Origin: Polytrichum commune
Lineage: Eukaryota; Streptophyta; Polytrichopsida; Polytrichales; Polytrichaceae
DNA length: 64,000 bases
Assembly (NCBI GenBank): GCA_950295325.1
Contig: OX485809.1
Span: 10,664,001-10,728,000 of the forward strand
Direction: 5' to 3'
Position 1 is the stretch's first letter. Each line of letters begins with the position of its first letter. Below are positions 48,554-58,230 of this stretch, in pieces. The translations under genes and the position numbers were made by a program. The notes beneath the pieces are model-generated. The model saw only the letters and a program-made list of their open reading frames with translations. It was not told where the DNA came from and searched no databases.

Positions 48554-50030
48554 CTAGCCTCCCCATGAGTTCCTTGGAGTTGCTTCAATTGAACCACGAC
48601 CATTATGTTTACCATATTTCATTTGGTCCATTAAGACCAAATTCAACTTAGGTCCTCCTACCATAGGAGTCCTTGTCAATTTGAACCTCAATTCTTTGCC
48701 ATTATGACACATCATAATGCACCGCAAGCACACCGGCTTGCACCTCACATCTATCATGTGAGTTTCAAAGAAGGCGGCCTTCACAATGACATGCATTTCA
48801 TCTATTTCACATGGTGTGAAATTTTGACAAAATTCCAATGTCCCACATTGAAAGGTTACATGCATCGCGGCCTCCTTTGTCTCATGCGGTTCGCCCTTTC
48901 CAAACCGCACCTTGGTGGGCTTCACCACTCTACCAATCGGCAAACCCCAACTCCCTTGTGAGCTTTGGGGTCATGAAAGAATGCCTTAACTCTTTGTCAA
49001 CCCATGAGACAAGCCTCCCATTCATTTGAGCCTCAAGGTACAAAATACTTGGCCTCGGCTTAAGGCTACTAGCCTTGGCCATAAAGCCATCGTCCAACAT
49101 TTGGTCCTCGGCAACTTGGCTTGGCTTGGTCCGCAAAGCCAACTTTAAACATTTCGTCCGCGGGACAAATTGGTTTGGTGCCACAAAACCAATTTCTAAT
49201 AATTTGTCCGGAAAACAAACATGTTTTGCCTTGGTAGCACAAAGCCACCTTCCCACACTCCGTCCGCGGCACGAACATGAATTGCCTTGGTAGGACAAAC
49301 CCACCTCCCAACATTCCATCCGCGGCACGAGTATGATTTGCTTTGGAAGCATAAAGCCACCTTTCAACATTCCGTCCGCGGCACCAACATGTTTTGCCTA
49401 AGTAAAATGGACCAAACAATTTGCACTCATTTCTTTGGGACCTACTTTGGCTAAAGCCACTTGTGGTGATGCGCCGCCGAACTTCTCTTTGGGACCATTG
49501 GCTTCAATGCTCTTGCAAACTTGATGGTCCCCACCGTGTCCTCAAGAAGCCTTGGGGACTTAAACAAGGCATCCACCACCCGCTTTTAAAACCCCACCTA
49601 AAAGGATGCATTTCTTAGAAAGCTCGTCCGTTTTAGGTGTATCCTTCATTTGTGCGTTTGAATAGCGCACATAGGCCTTAAGAGGCCCCGGGTGCCTCAT
49701 TAGCACCAAATTCATTCCAACATCAATACCTTCCAAGCATTTCGAATTGGAATTTCAATCCAACATTAATGCCCTCCAAGGTTTTGGGTGCTTTCGGTAT
49801 TCTAGGCCCCAAATGTTTTTTGAGGTTTGCGGGAGCCCTTTTCAAAGCACTCCTCCATTTTCCTTACCAAATCCTCCCTCATGCCCACCATTGTCATTTG
49901 AACCAATGGTATGGTCAAATTCCACTTGCACATGATCCTTGTTCCAATTTGAGCCTCACAACCTTTTGGAAACCCCGGGCTCACCATCATAACCCGCATT
50001 TTTGATACCCATGTTTCCCTCAAAGTGCGA
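48554..50030 (-). pseudogene. Dead protease and gag of A4
   Basis: Protease region with VDKELRHSFMTPK instead of the D-T-G signature (about 48985). Upstream, several short direct copies of a GTGCCGCGGACGGAATGTTG-type segment lie at 49130-49420, then broken gag to 50023. The segment repeats are also present in A2 (8000-8200). Confidence 0.83.
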
Positions 50031-50043
50031 GCTCAAAACTTGG

Positions 50044-50061
50044 AACCCTGCTCTGATACCA
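50044..50061 (-). other. Primer-binding site of A4
   Basis: Minus strand TGGTATCAGAGCAGGGTT, two bases from the 5' LTR. Confidence 0.92.
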
Positions 50062-50063
50062 AG

Positions 50064-51037
50064 TGTCGCAACCCTTGCTAGGTCCCTTAATAATCTTGCC
50101 AATTTTCAATTCTAGCAAAGGTTACGAGTTGCTAACCCTTCGCATTCCGCCATGCTAATGGATAGCTCCTCTTACCCCGGACCAATAGTTCATAGGAGGG
50201 AACCAACCCTCCTACTTTGCTTTCGGGACTCACCCCTTAATCGGTAACCCATTTCCCCAATGTGGACTTCCATCCATGGAAGTCCAATCCTATGTTGATC
50301 ATCGCGTTGCCGGAGCAACACTACAACAACCCGAACCATACTAGGCAACTATGGCCTCACAATAGGCCAAAGCCCATGGAGGCCTTGCCGTTCGGCCTCA
50401 GGTGGGTGAGGCCACACCACCTCACCCATATAAGCCTCTAGGACTCTACACGGAGCCCCTACCCCACCGCCAACCAACCTCTTGTCTCTCTACCAAGAGT
50501 TGGGGCCAAGTGGACATTTTCCCTTAGCTGCTGGGCCTAGAACCCCCCCAGCAGCTTCAGACCATCATAACTTCCTTGTATGATGTCTGATCATAACAAC
50601 CAACCACTCCATCCTCATCTACGCTTCACGTAGATGCCGATGGACTCCTTGCTTGCCCCATTCGGGCAAGGCTTGAGGAAGTTATGCCTGTTTGAACCTT
50701 GGCAGTCCCGGGAATCACTCCCAGGCACTGCTGTACCAGGGCGCTGTCCCGGGACAGCACCCCACTCAAATGGCCATAACTCCTAGCTCACACCTCCGAT
50801 TGAGGTGATCTTGAGCATTCTAGAATCACCACGCCATGAGCTACGCATAGCTCATGGCCTCACCCTCATGCCTCCTAGTCTTTGTGGGTGGGAGGCGTTC
50901 CCAACGCCCGGGGCCCTCACCCACACTAGGATCACTTGGGCCCTCTCACCAACGGCGCCACAAGTCCCGGGTGTCACTCCGGGGTCCCCCTTGTGCCCAT
51001 GGTGTTTCGGGCACTCCTTATGGAGAGGTGCGCGACA
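50064..51037 (-). repeat. 5' LTR of A4
   Basis: 974-bp family A LTR, followed by the gataa duplication. Confidence 0.96.
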
Positions 51038-51042
51038 GATAA

Positions 51043-52612
51043 TGTGGTGCCGGACGCGTTAAGTAGACGTGAAGAGTTCCAAGAAATGGGCACAAGTCAA
51101 AGCTTGTGGCTAATGTACAAAGGTGAATGTGACTTGCATCGTAAGTTAAGGGAGGGGTACGTCAACGATCCCGAAGCACAAGTGTTTCTAGGCGAGCTTC
51201 GCAAAGGCAAGGCGCTTAAGGAGATCAAGTTGGTGGACGGATTGCTCAAGTATAAGCAAAGTCGGGTGTATGTGCCACAAGGCAAGTTGAGGCTATTGGT
51301 TTTGGAGGAGGAACATGATAGTCCCATCGCCGGCCATAGAGGAGAAAAAGCCACCATAGCGGCGGTGTCAAGGAGGTATTATTGGCCATGCATGAAAGAA
51401 GAAATCGCCCACTTTGTGAAGACTTGTGTCAAATGCCAATTAAACCGAGCCTCTTATCAAAAGCAAGCCGGCTTATTGCAACCGTTGCCTATCCCGCCGG
51501 GGCCATGGCATAGTGTGTCCATGGACTTCATCACGAGTTTGCCGGAGTCACGAGGCTACGATGCCATCTTGGTGATGGTGGACCGGTTTAGTAAGTTGGC
51601 GCATATGGTGCCAACCGTGGGAACGGCAACCGCTTTGGAGACCGCAAAGCTCTTTCTCAATGCATGGTGGAGGCATCACGGGTTGCCGAGAGTGATTGTA
51701 TCCGATCGAGATCCGAAGTTCACAAGCGCATTTTGGAGGCATTTCTTTAGGAAGGTTGGAACAAAACTAACCTTTAGCACGGCCTTCCATCCCCAAACGG
51801 ATGGCCAAACCGAGCGTGTGAATGGAGTCTTGAACCAATACTTGAGGAACTTTGTGAGTGCGGACCAACGAGATTGGGCGGACTATGTGGGTTTAGCGGA
51901 GTTTAGTTATAATGCGGCCACGCACTCGGCGACCAAGCAATCGCCATTCAAGGTGGCTTATGGAGTGGATCCGCTCCAACCCGCCGACCTAGCTCTCGAG
52001 GGGGCACATTCAACACTAGAGTTCAACCAAGATGGTGAGGACTTAGCCAAAAAACGTGAACAAGTTTTGGAGAAGACCAAGTTGTTGTTGGAGAAAGCCC
52101 AAAAACGCTATGAAAAACAAGTCAATGCCGGAAGACGCGAAGTGGAGTATGAGGTGGGCCAAAAGGTGTTGTTGAATGTGAAAAACTTCACAATGCCCGA
52201 AGGCCTCACTCCAAAGTTCATGTCAAAATTTGCGGGTCCGTTTCCGATTGTTGAACGAGTTTTCAAAGATGTTTATAAGTTGGAGTTGCCGCCCGAGATC
52301 AAAGTGCATCCGACATTCCATGTCTCACTATTAAAGCCGTTCAAGGAAGACACCTTATGGCCTAATCGTAAGCAAGTGATTAGGCCACCTCCCGACCTTG
52401 TAGGAGATCATTTGGAGTACGAGGTAGAAGGCATCCTCAAGTGTAGGAACCACAAGCGAAAAGGAAAGGAGTATTTGGTGAAGTGGCGGGGGTTTCATGA
52501 GAAAGAAGCCACTTGGGTAGCGGCAAGGGACATGGTGAATGCCAAGGAGATAGTGAAGCGCTTTGAAGAAACTAGGGCTAGAGGGTCCAACAAAAGGAAA
52601 CGTAGGCATTGA
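51043..52612 (+). CDS. Family B gag-pol, second part: integrase and chromodomain
   Basis: Continues VVPDALSRR after the nested element. Integrase zinc finger H-H-C-C spans AGHRGEKAT to CVKCQ. The catalytic core has MDFITSLPES, SDRDPKFTSAF and TDGQTERVNGV (D-D-E). A chromodomain near the end reads EYLVKWRGFHEKEATWV. The frame closes with TGA at 52610-52612; together the two parts are 1,547 codons including the stop. The integrase would insert element DNA, with the chromodomain guiding it to chromatin. A frame running from the LTR at 50936 into this part is accidental. Confidence 0.95.
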
Positions 52613-53428
52613 TGAGGACATCAATCTCCTTTAGTGGGGGAGAGATGTTAGTAGCACCCTTAACTTGGAGGCAATGTCCCCCACATTATGTACTTGTTCA
52701 TTTTCGCTTAAGGCAATAAAGTTCAACTTTAGTGGTGCAAAGAGAAAAGTATAAGATGAGGTCCTAGTCTTGTACTTGTGCTTGGTTAGTGGAAGAGGGA
52801 GGAATATATATGCTAAACTAGGTTGGGTAGGCCGAGTAATGGGGACCATGGCTTAGAGGGGTCTTGGATAAAACCAAAAACCTCTTAGCCATGGTCTTGT
52901 CCGGGCGGGGGCAAGGTGATGGCGCGTGCTTATAAAAGTGCAACCCACGAGCCAATGCGAGTTGGCGCATGGGCGTCATGAACCCATGTCTCGAAAGAGC
53001 AAAGTGGGAGCCAAGTCGGGCGGGACTTGGCATCACCCCCGTGCGATCGAGACGTGGCTTAACAAAGGAAAGCCATCTCGGAGTGGCAACCGAGGCAACT
53101 TAGTAGAAGCGTTGAGGTCCAACCTAGTTGTGTCAAAATGATAGAGTTAGGCTAGTGGAGCCTAACTTGGGTGGCCCCAAAGGAAGGGTCACCCAAGTAA
53201 GTCTCAAAGTAGGTGAGTCTAGTGTAGTTTAGGTCCTCGGACAAGATGTCCGGGGTTTTCCTAAACGGACCACCTAGGATCGACACCTTTGAGACTTTGC
53301 CAAATTTGAAGATGCATTGTGGGGGTAGCGCCCTAAAGAAAACACAATGCCACACCAAGAGAGGATGGCAACTTGAGAATTGGTGTGCCCGACTATAAGT
53401 ATAGTCGATGAGGGCATCGACTCCATTT
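52613..53428 (+). other. 3' untranslated internal region of family B
   Basis: Between the polyprotein stop and the polypurine tract; aligns to the same part of A1. No gene seen. Confidence 0.75.
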
Positions 53429-53440
53429 GGTGGGGGTGAG
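53429..53440 (+). other. Polypurine tract of family B element
   Basis: GGTGGGGGTGAG directly before the 3' LTR. Confidence 0.88.
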
Positions 53441-54381
53441 TGTCGCGCACCTCTCCATGAGGAGTGCCCGCAACACCATGGGCACAAGGGGGACCCCGGA
53501 GTGACACCCGGGACTTGTGACGCCATTGGTGAGAGGGACCAAGTGATCCTAAGGTGGGTGAGGGCCCCGGGCGTTTAGAACGCCTCCCACCCACAAAGAC
53601 TAGGAGTCATGAGGGTAAAGCCATAAGCTATGAGTAGCTTATGGCGTCCCGATTCTAGAATGCTAAAGAACACCTCAATCTGAGGTGTGAGCTAGGAGAT
53701 ATGGCACTTTGAGTGGGATGCTGTCCCGGGACAGCGCCCTGGAACAGCAGGGGCCTGGGAGTGGCTCCCGGGACTGCAAAGGTTTAAACAGGCATAACTT
53801 CCTCAATACTTGCCCAAATAGGGCAAGTGAGGTGTCCATAGGGATCTACGTGAAATGTAGATGACGATAGAGTGGTTGGTTGTTAGATTCAGAGACCGCA
53901 CGTGGAAGTTATGAAGGTCTGAAGCTGCAGGGAGGCTTCTAGACCCAGCGGCTAAGGGAAAATGTCTACTTGGCCCCAACTCTTGGTAGAGAGACAAAAG
54001 GGATGTTGACGGTGGGGGAGGGGCCCCGCCAAAAGTCCTAGAGGCTTATATGGGTGAGGCGGCTTTGCCGACCGACCCCCCCCGGAGCATACTTGGCAAT
54101 GTGCTCCGGGTGGTTGTAGTGTTGTCCTAGCAACACTATGACCAAGTAGGGAGTGGACTTCCATGGATGGAAGTCCACCTTAGCGATGGGTTACCTACTA
54201 AGGGGAAAGAGTCCCGAATGCATGTGTAGGAGGGTTTGGTGACCAAATATGGGATTGAAGGTCCGCGGTTTTGGGAGCTAACCATGCATGTGCGTGGGAT
54301 GTGCAGGTTAGCGCTCGGGACACTTGCTAGAGTTGGAAAGCGATTGAGCTAAGTGGAGAAAAACTAGCAAGGGTCGCGACA
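53441..54381 (+). repeat. 3' LTR of family B element
   Basis: 941 bp, indistinguishable by eye from 39911-40851, followed by ccgtt. Confidence 0.97.
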
Positions 54382-54515
54382 CCGTTCAGGTCTAACACCA
54401 GGAATCGTTTCTTCGGCCGCGGGGGCGGGGCGGGTAAAATCGGGGGCGCCGCCGCGCTACCCTCTCCGCTCCTTGGAGAAGAGCGTCGGGGAGCCGCTAC
54501 ACTATGCTCCGAGCC
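54382..54515 (-). pseudogene. Start of the FCP1-like exon of gene X copy 2
   Basis: After acceptor tatccgcag|GGC it reads GSEHSV... to KKRFLVLDLN and is then cut by the retrotransposon. It aligns with 16259-16390 of copy 1. Confidence 0.9.
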
Positions 54516-55034
54516 CTGCGGATACGAGCGAGAGAAAACGGTGGGCGACTTATGTCATGCTATGTCCAAACGAAGCATTAAGGAAACGAGTGTTCTCGGT
54601 GCAAACACAAAACCATTTGATTCATTTTGGAGGGGGTGCAACAAGGGATACAAGAGAGGCAAGAGCATACAACATACATTCAAACACAGGATACAAGTAT
54701 ATAGGAGTAAAAAATGGCGATTATATTGTATACAATGCTCTATGTACATCTTGATTGGGGGGAGCCGCGTTGAATGATGCATTCAAACTAGCCTACTTCT
54801 ACATCTAGCAAAAATTGAAGAGACGGGCCGCCGTGATGAAGACTTCGTCGCAAGCCGGGGGGTATGTGGACGAACGAATGGTCGGGGGGATGTGGCGAAG
54901 GGCGCGAGTGCCGGGGGGGGGGGGGCGACGTGTGCGTGAGTTTAGGGTAGCTAGGGGACACGACCAAGGCAAGAAGACAAAGACCCATGGAGTTTGGGTC
55001 GACCGACCCAAACTGAGTGGGGTCAGTGCATTAC
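54516..55034 (-). other. Intron 3 of gene X copy 2
   Basis: Homologous to 15774-16258. Contains a palindrome at 54993-55012 and a run of 13 G at about 54913. Confidence 0.75.
54993..55012. repeat. 20-bp palindrome, intronic
   Basis: TTTGGGTCG-AC-CGACCCAAA on plus, i.e. centre GT in gene orientation. The same intron site in copy 1 has AC. Confidence 0.95.
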
Positions 55035-55296
55035 CTCGCCTTGGTCACGCCTTGACGACGTGGATGCCATCACCGCGTGCGCTGCCCCACCTCTGTCACC
55101 GCCGCCTCCGACGATGACGTCAGCCGCAACCTGCTCCTGCAAAGGCTGACTGTCAGGCCTTTGTCCCAACCCAACCTCCGCATGCGCATTATGCATTGGT
55201 TCATCGACTGGGTTAGGAGTAGAGGTATCACCAGGCCCTTACGGGCCTTCAACATCTAACATGGGCTCGTCCACCGGGGTCTGGTCGGGGACGGGG

Positions 55297-55316
55297 TTTG
55301 GGTCGGCCGACCCAAA
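55297..55316. repeat. 20-bp palindrome, centre GC, exonic
   Basis: Minus strand reads FGSADPN. Equivalent of 15475-15494. Confidence 0.95.
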
Positions 55317-55365
55317 CCCTGCTGCTTGGCGAGCGTCACTCTGGGACGCTGCAACGTCGGCACTG

Positions 55366-55385
55366 TTTGGGTCGGACGACCCAAA
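55366..55385. repeat. 20-bp palindrome, centre GA on plus, exonic
   Basis: Minus strand reads FGSSDPN. Equivalent of 15406-15425. Confidence 0.95.
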
Positions 55386-56567
55386 CATGTGGGGGTCGTC
55401 CCGCTGGTGGTGTGGGGGCGAGAGGATGGGAGGCCGGAGCGGTGGGGGCGCCAACGAGTTGGACGCTCTAGGGACGCGCCAAAGGTTGGGGTCGTCCACC
55501 TGCTGGACGGGCGTGCGGCTGCAGCAACTGCGCGAAGCTGAAGGAATGCTGCAGCGTGGGCCGCGGGGCGATATCCTGTGGCGGGAAGCCTGCGGGCAAG
55601 TGCGGGAATGAACTCGGGGGAGCCATCACCAATCCCTGCGCCAGCATGCCCTGGATCACTTGCGTTATGAGCTCCGCTTGGGACGGAGGTTGGGCCATCG
55701 CCCTTTGCCGCTCCTGCTCCAACAGGAGAGCCCTCAACTCTGCGACTTCATTGCGGACCGAGGGCTCCTCGGCGGCAGCCTTCTCCAATCGGACGCGCTG
55801 CTCCTCGTCCCGGAGCATTTTGGCGTTGGCCTCTTCCACGGTGAGGACCTCCGGTTTCACCCTCACCATCCCCGCGAACGCTGTGGGGGAGGCAGGATCC
55901 GACCTCAGCCTCTTCGCGAGCTCCATGTCGTCCTCGTCTTCGGAGCTTATGGCGATCGTCTCCTCCACCGCATAGTCCCCGTACAGCTTCTTGCCCTTCA
56001 GCATTCGCCGCTCCCTGAAGGTGGACGTCGCGTCCCTCGAATACATGTCCTTCGCGTCGGCCACCGTGAGGACGGGCACTAGCTTGCTCTGCGGTGTGGC
56101 AGCCCGCATGGCCTTCTTCCGCTGAGGGGCCTCGGATTCTTGAGTGAATCATGTTGCCCCTTCCTCCACCTCTCCTTCCACTTTCTTCTCCTCCTCCTCT
56201 TCCTCTTCCTCCTCCGCAACCTCGCCACCTGCCTCCACGGACGGATTGCCCGGATGCAATCCGATGAGGGGTTCTGGCAATTGAACGGGGGCCCGCATGG
56301 CGAATTCGCCTGGGTTGATTCGCCTGGCCATATCCAATGGGTTCTTGCCCCCGTCAACGATCTCTTCGACGTAGGATCCGGGTATCCAGTCGAGGATGTC
56401 CATTTTCTTCGCCAGTGCTTTTTGGGTCCTGTAGAATTGAACATCGGTATCCTCCACATAGGAGTAGATGTTCAACCCAGACATCTGCACAATCCAAATC
56501 AATAGTATTAGTATCACAAATGAAGAATAAGCAAAAATAACACCCAAAACAAAACAAGAATACTTAG

Positions 56568-56587
56568 TTTGGGTCGGTCGACCCAAA
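56568..56587. repeat. 20-bp palindrome, centre GT, intron 2
   Basis: First of three closely spaced copies in the intron between exons 3 and 2. Confidence 0.95.
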
Positions 56588-56602
56588 CCAAGCATGCCCT
56601 AG

Positions 56603-56622
56603 TTTGGGTCGCTCGACCCAAA
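56603..56622. repeat. 20-bp palindrome, centre CT, intron 2
   Basis: Part of a 35-bp direct duplication with the next copy (shared flank CAAGCATGCCCTAG). Confidence 0.95.
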
Positions 56623-56637
56623 CCAAGCATGCCCTAG

Positions 56638-56657
56638 TTTGGGTCGCTCGACCCAAA
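56638..56657. repeat. 20-bp palindrome, centre CT, intron 2
   Basis: Third copy in the cluster, same centre as its duplicate at 56603. Confidence 0.95.
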
Positions 56658-56691
56658 CCACGCATATAGATCCACGACGTTAGTTTCTTAC

Positions 56692-58027
56692 CATTGTTGC
56701 AAAAATGGGTTTGGAGCCCCCGAAGACGTTGAAGATGAAGTCCCCCCTCTTCGTGAGGGTCCTCATCATCCGTAGGTAAAAATCCATCCGCAGCTCATCC
56801 GCGGGGTAGTTGGCGTACTTCGCCTCGTCGTACAAACTCCTGCTGGTGCCCAACCCTTCTGGGACTTGGAAAAGCTTTTCCATCCGGGCTATAGGATGGT
56901 TTGGCACCTTCTGCAGCTCAGCTTTGTACACAAAGTACAAACACAACACACAGACTATCTTCGTCTTCTTGTCTTTCAATGAGCTGTACGCCCCCTCCGC
57001 CGATGCAGCAACGTAATGAGATTTTGAGACGGCGTACTCTGGTTGCAATTTACGCACGATCTCGTACACCTGCTCCGCCCTCCTGTCCTCGACAATCCAC
57101 AACCAGACGTCGACCTCCCTGAATTTGGGGCCGGCGTAGTCCATGAACTTGGTGAAGAACGGCTCGTAAAACGGGGTGCTCATTGTCCCCTCGAATGAGG
57201 CTCCAGGAATGTTCCTGAAGTTTATCATTCCGAAGGGGAAGCGGTCCCCGGCTGCAGTCCTGATCGCCTTCCTGGACTCAGAGCCCGGCCAACCTTGGAT
57301 CTTTAGAGGCTCGAGGGAGACCAAGTTGAAGTGAGCTTCGCCCTCGAACCTGACGATCTTCTTCTCCTTTATAAAGTTGGAGAAGGCACGCGCGGAGTGT
57401 TCGGGAAACGCCCGGTTCCTCCCCCCCCCCCTTCACGAGCTTGGACTTGAGGAAGTCGTCTCCCGCCTCCCTCATGAGTGCCGCCATGGACGCACTGGTG
57501 AACTTGTACTCGGCTTTGAATGCCCTCCAGTGCGCCTCGTCAACCTCTCCGTCCATGATGAGCTTCTTCTCGGGCACCAGCTTGTGCAGCTCTTGGACGA
57601 TGGTCGTCTTCTTCTTCCTGTTCTCCGTCCATTCCTTCAAGGTGTAGCATGAAGGGACGAAGATCTTTGGCTTCGTGAAGACGATCTTCGGGTGAACCCA
57701 ACATCTCTTCGCCGTCGGCTCCACGTGGAGGATGTGGGACGCCGCCTTTCCCACCTCTGTCTCCGAGAGACCTTGAAGAGCTCTGAAGAACTCCCTCATC
57801 AATGGCTTCATTTGCTTGAAGCGCGCAGTCTGGTTGTACAGAATGCCGGTGTCGGGATCGATGAGGTCTCCTATCTCGTGTTTTTCGAAGACAGTCTTCA
57901 ATTTTGTCCACATGGAGTCGGACGCTGTGATCAAGTAGATTTCTCCTCTTAGCTCGTTATATTTTTTTTGCTTGTGGCTAGCGTTGTCAATAGAAGAGAA
58001 TTTATTGATCATCTGGTATTTGAAGTC
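56692..58027 (-). pseudogene. Exon 2 of gene X copy 2
   Basis: Acceptor gtacag|GAC and donor ATG|gtaaga. About 445 codons with no domain I recognise; motifs include PSCYTLKEWTENRKKKT, EAHWRAFKAEYKFT and VWLWIVEDRRAEQVYEIV. The length is one base over a multiple of three, and the frame changes at a run of 11 C (57420-57430); a ten-base run would restore it. This may be a real frameshift or a sequencing error. Confidence 0.7.
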
Positions 58028-58087
58028 CTGTACATGAAGTCAAGAACATATGTTAGAGAACACATCATGAAAAAAATGGAACAGCAG

Positions 58088-58107
58088 TTTGGGTCGATCG
58101 ACCCAAA
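58088..58107. repeat. 20-bp palindrome, centre AT, intron 1
   Basis: Perfect arms. Confidence 0.95.
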
Positions 58108-58144
58108 CTTTAAATCTGATGAAGACTATAAGACAATCCAAGAG

Positions 58145-58164
58145 TTTGGGTCGATCGACCCAAT
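58145..58164. repeat. 20-bp palindrome, centre AT, one mismatch, intron 1
   Basis: The right arm ends CCAAT instead of CCAAA. Confidence 0.9.
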
Positions 58165-58201
58165 CTACAAAACTTGCGAAGAAAATAAAACAATACAAGA
58201 G

Positions 58202-58221
58202 TTTGGGTCAATCGACCCAAA
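58202..58221. repeat. 20-bp palindrome, one mismatch, intron 1
   Basis: Left arm TTTGGGTCA; lies 5 bp from the splice donor of exon 1. Confidence 0.9.
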
Positions 58222-58230
58222 CTTACTCAC

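Larger units (their letters stand above)
43973..51037 (-). mobile_element. Complete family A element A4 nested in family B pol
   Basis: 7,065 bp, minus orientation, flanked by gataa on both sides (43968-43972 and 51038-51042). LTRs are 43973-44946 and 50064-51037, both 974 bp, and I saw no difference between them, so it moved recently. Inside, from right to left: primer site, broken gag, protease with VDKELRHSF, RT deletion, triplicated RNase H, broken integrase, chromodomain remnant and polypurine tract. It makes none of its own enzymes, so the proteins for its last jump came from another element. Confidence 0.96.
39911..54381 (+). mobile_element. Complete family B chromovirus (Ty3/gypsy) with a nested family A element
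   Basis: Has a 5' LTR (39911-40851), primer site (40854-40869), one gag-pol frame (40902-43972 and 51043-52612), a polypurine tract (53429-53440) and a 3' LTR (53441-54381). The flanking duplication is ccgtt/ccgtt (39906-39910 and 54382-54386), inside the phosphatase exon of gene X copy 2. Without the 7,070-bp nested insertion and its duplication it is about 7.4 kb. I found no difference between the two 941-bp LTRs by eye, so insertion is recent. This is the only element here with coding capacity for all retroviral-type enzymes. Confidence 0.97.
55035..56484 (-). pseudogene. Exon 3 of gene X copy 2
   Basis: Acceptor tgtgcag|ATG and donor GAG|gtaatg. Begins MSGLNIYSYVEDTDVQFY, then a Glu-rich stretch, a TGA at 56149-56151, a charged helical part (EEQRVRLEKAAAEEP), a Pro-rich part matching 14177-15773, and two palindrome-encoded FGSxDPN peptides. 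A frameshift near 55520 and a TAA near 55242 follow. No known domain; probably a flexible linker. Confidence 0.75.
58028..58230 (-). other. Intron 1 of gene X copy 2
   Basis: Donor GAG|gtgagt. Holds three palindromes spaced about 57 bp apart within 203 bp. Confidence 0.8.

Noticed and set aside
50936-52612. A 558-codon gene starting in the LTR at 50936
   Set aside because: The LTR-encoded first 33 codons are accidental; the rest is the integrase part of family B polyprotein continuing from 43972.
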